From NCBI GenBank assembly GCA_965209045.1, contig CBDBPW010000001.1, positions 62,001 to 126,000 of the forward strand: 64,000 nt of DNA. The letters are read 5' to 3'. Under the pieces are notes generated by a model. It was not told where the DNA came from, did not search any database, and saw only the letters and a list, made by a program, of their open reading frames with translations. This DNA comes from JAJEFO01 sp965209045 (lineage in GTDB: Bacteria; Pseudomonadota; Alphaproteobacteria; Rhodobacterales; Rhodobacteraceae). Shown piece after piece: positions 60,754 through 64,000 of the stretch (positions are counted from its first letter, which is position 1; each line of letters opens with the position of its first letter). The position numbers and the translations under genes were made by a program.

Positions 60754-61221
60754 ATGAAACTGCAGATCGCGGCAGTGGGCCGGCTCAGGTCGGGACCCGA
60801 AGCCAGCCTCGTCAGCGACTATCTTGCACGGACCGGAAGGACCGGAATGCAGGTCGGGATCGGCCCCGTGGAAATCCGGGAAGTCGACGCCCGGAAGGGC
60901 GGCACGCAGGAAGAGGCCAGGCTTCTCGCGAAAGCGACGGCCGGCACGAAGCCGCTGGTGGTGCTTGACGAGCGCGGCACCGCCCTGAATTCGCCCGGCC
61001 TGGCAGCGAGACTCGAAGCATGGCGCGACCACGGCCACCGTCAGGCCACTTTCGTGATCGGCGGCGCCGACGGCGTCGCATCGACGCTCCGGGAGCGGGC
61101 GGACCTCGTCCTTAGCCTTGGGCCCATGGTCTGGCCCCACATGCTGGTGCGCGTCATGCTGGCCGAACAGCTCTACCGCTCGGTATCGATCCTGTCAGGC
61201 AGCCCGTATCACAGGACGTGA
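60754..61221 (+). CDS. rlmH: 23S rRNA pseudouridine-1915 N3-methyltransferase
   Basis: This 155-residue SPOUT methyltransferase starts MKLQIAAVGRLRSGPEASLV. Knot motifs are FVIGGADGVA, LSLGPMVWPHMLVRVMLAEQLYRS and the family C-terminus SPYHR. It modifies the 70S ribosome at helix 69 and is very often paired with rsfS, as here. Confidence 0.96.
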   Translation: MKLQIAAVGRLRSGPEASLVSDYLARTGRTGMQVGIGPVEIREVDARKGGTQEEARLLAKATAGTKPLVVLDERGTALNSPGLAARLEAWRDHGHRQATFVIGGADGVASTLRERADLVLSLGPMVWPHMLVRVMLAEQLYRSVSILSGSPYHRT

Positions 61222-61276
61222 ACGCGGAGATCGGGCCGCGCACGGTTCCTTGAACGACCCGCGCACGGGCATGTCG

Positions 61277-62761
61277 TCAGACCGCCATCGTGGCCTCGAC
61301 GGCGGACTTCCAGCGGGCGTATTTCGCGTCACGCGTGCCCGCGTCCATGTCGGGATCGAAACGGCGCTCGAATGCGCGTCCGGCCGCGAATGTCGCCGCG
61401 TCCGGGTAGACGCCCGCCTTCATGCCCGCGAGCCAGGCCGCGCCTAGCGCGGTCGTCTCGAGCACCTCGGGCCGATCCACGGGCATCCCGGTCACGTCCG
61501 CGAGAAACTGCATTGTCCAGTCGCTGGCAGCCATGCCGCCATCGACCCGAAGGACACCACCGGAAAGCGCCGGCGAATCCGCCCGCATCGCCTCGAGAAG
61601 GTCGCGGGTCTGGAAACCGACGCTTTCGAGCGCCGCACGCGCAAGCTCGTTGGGCCCCGAGTTGCGGACAAGACCGAAGATCGCGCCCCGGCAACCGGGG
61701 TTCCAGTAGGGTGCGCCGAGGCCGGTGAAGGCGGGCACGAGCGCAAGCGACTGGTCCGGGTCGGAGGCTTCGGCCATGGCCTGGGTTTCGCCGGCATCGG
61801 AGATCAGCTTCAGCCCGTCGCGCAGCCACTGCACGACGGCACCCGCGATGAAGATCGCGCCCTCAAGCGCGTAGGCCGGCTTGCCGTCGAGCTGATAGCC
61901 AATTGTTGTCAGCAGCCTGTTTTCCGAGCGCACCGGAGCGCTGCCCGTGTTGAGAAGAGCGAAGCACCCCGTCCCGTACGTGGACTTCATCATGCCGCTC
62001 TCGAAGCAGGCTTGCCCGACGGTGGCTGCCTGCTGGTCGCCCGCGACACCGAGAATGGGGATGGCGCCGCCGAGGACATCCGGGGTCGAGGTGCCGAATT
62101 CCGCTGCGCAGTCGCGCACCTCCGGCAACATGCCGACAGGGATGCCCAGCAACTCGCACATGGTCGAGGACCAACGGCCTTTGTGGATGTCGTACAGCAT
62201 TGTCCGCGCCGCATTCGTCGCATCGGTCACGTGGACGGCGCCACCCGTCAGCCGCCAAATGAGCCATGTGTCCACGGTCCCGAAAAGCAGTTCGCCCGCA
62301 GCCGCGCGGTCTCGGGCACCATCGGCCTGGTCGAGAATCCACTTGAGCTTGGTGGACGAGAAGTAGGGGTCGAAGAGCAGCCCTGTCCTGGCCGTGACGG
62401 CTTCCTCGTGGCCCGCCTTCACCATTTCGGCGCAGTAGTCCGCCGTGCGGCGGTCCTGCCAGACAATGGCGTTGTGCACGGCCTGTCCGGTTGCCTTGTC
62501 CCAGACCAGCGTGGTCTCGCGCTGGTTGGTAATGCCGATTGCCGCGATGTCGCTCGCAGTCGCTCCGACGCTGTCCATCGCTTGCCGCGCCGTTTCGACA
62601 ACCGTTTGCCAGAGATCCTCCGGGTCGTGCTCCACCCAGCCGCCTGCAGGAAAGTGCTGGTCAAACTCCTTCTGGGCGACGGCGGCGATCTTGAGGTCGC
62701 CATCGAAAAGGATGGCACGACTGGACGTGGTCCCCTGATCGATGGCCATGACATAGGTCAT
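61277..62761 (-). CDS. glpK: glycerol kinase
   Basis: This 494-residue FGGY-family kinase makes sn-glycerol-3-phosphate. The N-terminus AIDQGTTSSRAILFDGD (phosphate 1), ITNQRETTLVWD, the GTVDTWLIWRLTGG segment and the C-terminal VDGGMAASDWTMQFLADVTG fit GlpK. A good SD (GGGAGGAGC) precedes the ATG. No glpF or glpD is adjacent; it is convergent with rlmH. Confidence 0.96.
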   Translation of the reverse strand: MTYVMAIDQGTTSSRAILFDGDLKIAAVAQKEFDQHFPAGGWVEHDPEDLWQTVVETARQAMDSVGATASDIAAIGITNQRETTLVWDKATGQAVHNAIVWQDRRTADYCAEMVKAGHEEAVTARTGLLFDPYFSSTKLKWILDQADGARDRAAAGELLFGTVDTWLIWRLTGGAVHVTDATNAARTMLYDIHKGRWSSTMCELLGIPVGMLPEVRDCAAEFGTSTPDVLGGAIPILGVAGDQQAATVGQACFESGMMKSTYGTGCFALLNTGSAPVRSENRLLTTIGYQLDGKPAYALEGAIFIAGAVVQWLRDGLKLISDAGETQAMAEASDPDQSLALVPAFTGLGAPYWNPGCRGAIFGLVRNSGPNELARAALESVGFQTRDLLEAMRADSPALSGGVLRVDGGMAASDWTMQFLADVTGMPVDRPEVLETTALGAAWLAGMKAGVYPDAATFAAGRAFERRFDPDMDAGTRDAKYARWKSAVEATMAV

Positions 62762-62776
62762 GTGCGGCTCCTCCCG

Positions 62777-62808
62777 TTTTCCCTCAATTTTGTGCGCTTG
62801 AGGGGAAA
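62777..62808 (-). promoter_or_regulatory. inverted repeat in the glpK leader
   Basis: TTTTCCCTCAA (62777-62787) and TTGAGGGGAAA (62798-62808) are complementary apart from one extra base. They sit 16-47 bp before the glpK start, and the arm nearest the gene abuts its ribosome site. It could be an operator or an RNA hairpin that affects initiation. Confidence 0.45.
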
Positions 62809-62874
62809 TACACGAAGAGAACTGTTTGTGAAACGCGCGATCCGGGCTAACGTGGCGCGCGGGAGGACAGCTTC

Positions 62875-63708
62875 ATGCGTACCATCCTGATCGTTCCCTG
62901 GCTGATAGCGGCGGCCGTTGCTGCGCCCGCCCAGGAACGCCGTCCAAGCCACTGCTTCGCGATTGCCGAGATGGCCCCCGAATTGACCTATGTCCACAGG
63001 GTCGCCTGGAACACGCCGATCGAGGACGAGTTCACCGTTCGGCTCAGATACGTCAATCATTCAATGTACCTGCTCCAGACCCATGGCGGTCTCAATGCGG
63101 TGACCGACTACACCGGCTTCATCGGAGACGTGGGCCTCGTTCCCGACGTGGTCACGATGAACATCGCGCATGAAAGCCACTGGACCCCGTTTCCGCATCC
63201 CGACATTCCCCATGTGCTGCAGGGCTGGTGGCAGAACGGCGCCCCTGCCGATCACTATGTCGACCTCGGTGAAATGCTGGTCCGGAACGTGACGACCGAC
63301 ATCCGCAACCGGTTTGGCGGCGGGGTGGCCATCGAGGACAACAATTCCATATTCATCTTCGAGGTGGCCGGGCTCTGCATCGGCCACCTGGGCCACCTGC
63401 ACCACGAGCCGTCCGATGAAACCTATGCCGCGATCGGACGCCTGGACGTGGTCATGGCGGCCGTGGACGGCGGCATGACCGTCGACCTGCCCACGATGAT
63501 CCGGATCGTGAAGCGGCTGCGGAGCTCGATCGTGCTTCCAATGCACTGGTTTTCCGGACTTTCGCTCGAGCGGTTCATCGATGGCGTAAGCGACGAGTTC
63601 GGCATCGACCGCCGCCAGGGGAGCGAGGTGGAGATTTCGCTTCGCAGCCTGCCTTCGCGACCGACCGTCGTCGTGCTCCAGCCGGCCTACATACGGGAAA
63701 CGGAATAG
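62875..63708 (+). CDS. exported metallo-beta-lactamase-fold-like hydrolase
   Basis: This 277-residue protein has a signal peptide (MRTILIVPWLIAAAVAAPAQE). The mature part resembles UlaG/UPF0173-like metallo-hydrolases: YVNHSMYLLQTHGGLNAVTDYTG, then NIAHESHWTPFPHPD, a His-rich GHLGHLHHEP, VVMAAVDGG and VLPMHWFS. The canonical H-x-H-x-D-H motif is replaced by H-E-S-H-W, so the metal site is non-standard and activity uncertain. It is divergent from glpK; the FAD oxidase gene follows 42 bp downstream. Confidence 0.75.
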   Translation: MRTILIVPWLIAAAVAAPAQERRPSHCFAIAEMAPELTYVHRVAWNTPIEDEFTVRLRYVNHSMYLLQTHGGLNAVTDYTGFIGDVGLVPDVVTMNIAHESHWTPFPHPDIPHVLQGWWQNGAPADHYVDLGEMLVRNVTTDIRNRFGGGVAIEDNNSIFIFEVAGLCIGHLGHLHHEPSDETYAAIGRLDVVMAAVDGGMTVDLPTMIRIVKRLRSSIVLPMHWFSGLSLERFIDGVSDEFGIDRRQGSEVEISLRSLPSRPTVVVLQPAYIRETE

Positions 63709-63750
63709 CCCGGATTGACAGCCGCGCAACGGCCTTCTACCCGATCAGCC

Positions 63751-64000
63751 ATGTTGAACGCTGCCGACGACGAATTTGCCGATGTCCTCGACCGGGCCGG
63801 CATCAGGGTCAAGCCGGCTCAACAGGCCTATCTCGAGGAACCGCGGTCATTGTACAACGGGACGTCCCGGCATGTGGCTCTGCCGACAAGCACGGACGAC
63901 GTGTCCAGGATCGTGAGGATCTGTGTAGAGGCGCGGGTCGGCATCGTGCCATATGGGGGCGGCACGGGACTTGTGGCGGGACAGGTGGCGACGGACGGCC
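63751..64000 (+). CDS. FAD-linked oxidase (GlcD/D-lactate dehydrogenase-like), truncated by window end
   Basis: Only 83 residues are visible, starting MLNAADDEFADVLDRAG. The PCMH-type FAD-binding segment PSTDDVSRIV-like (LPTSTDDVSRIVRICVEARVG) and VPYGGGTGLVAGQ identify a FAD_binding_4 oxidase. These enzymes oxidise 2-hydroxy acids such as glycolate or D-lactate. The remainder lies beyond the window. Confidence 0.85.
   Translation, partial: MLNAADDEFADVLDRAGIRVKPAQQAYLEEPRSLYNGTSRHVALPTSTDDVSRIVRICVEARVGIVPYGGGTGLVAGQVATDG

Overview
The window is a GC-rich chromosomal segment of an alphaproteobacterium, most probably of the Rhodobacterales/Rhodobacteraceae. The supporting signs are sdhCDA-sdhB next to mesaconyl-CoA hydratase and a malyl-CoA lyase/thioesterase (ethylmalonyl-CoA pathway), mdh followed by sucCDAB-lpd, an F0 operon of type atpI-B-E-F'-F separate from F1, an EI-Ntr (ptsP) beside lysC, and a complete ure plus urt locus. 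I found no rRNA, tRNA or CRISPR array.

Layout. 1-1081: a beta-propeller Asp-box protein running off the left edge. 1132-4971: the succinate dehydrogenase operon (minus strand) with a small exported protein between sdhA and sdhB. 5244-7208: ethylmalonyl-CoA pathway genes mch and mcl2 with a tiny coupled ORF between them. 7453-8415: mdh. 8416-14261: an accessory island separating mdh from sucC, with a DUF4143 AAA ATPase, a VOC protein and a coupled triad of a 59-aa ORF, a DPPH-motif methyltransferase and an Eco29kI-type GIY-YIG restriction endonuclease, amid about 2.8 kb with no recognisable genes. 14262-22533: sucC, sucD, sucA, sucB and lpd, preceded by a repeated GTGATCACA operator. 22551-31937: housekeeping genes (ptsP, lysC, a PCuAC copper chaperone, a sirtuin, pth, a DUF2237 protein, the F0 operon). 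32095-35421: an ArsR regulator and an 880-aa membrane protein with five 69-residue tandem repeats and a PilP-like end. 35453-37151: hppD and a divergent Lrp/AsnC regulator. 37209-37883: an ankyrin protein.

38084-49518 is one nitrogen-acquisition block: ureDA-(56-aa ORF)-BCEFG on the minus strand, divergent from the urea ABC transporter urtABCDE, with an NtrC-like palindrome between them. 49565-56204 is a metal block: a SitABCD-type Mn/Zn importer on the minus strand, divergent from a CopA-type P1B ATPase and a coupled CueR regulator. Their 145-bp intergenic region carries a Mur/Fur-like box and a textbook CueR promoter.

56414-59937 is a nested insertion. A DUF4338 (DruA-like)-ISAs1 fusion transposase, already split by a -1 slip at an A8 run, is interrupted by an intact IS110-family (IS1111-type) element with 12-bp inverted repeats. 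Removing that element restores the ISAs1 frame exactly. Its long 3' non-coding end holds a 22-bp perfect hairpin and is the best candidate in the window for an undescribed RNA (a possible bridge RNA). The right end has rsfS (apparently starting at CTG), rlmH, glpK, an exported metallo-hydrolase-like protein and the start of an FAD-linked oxidase.
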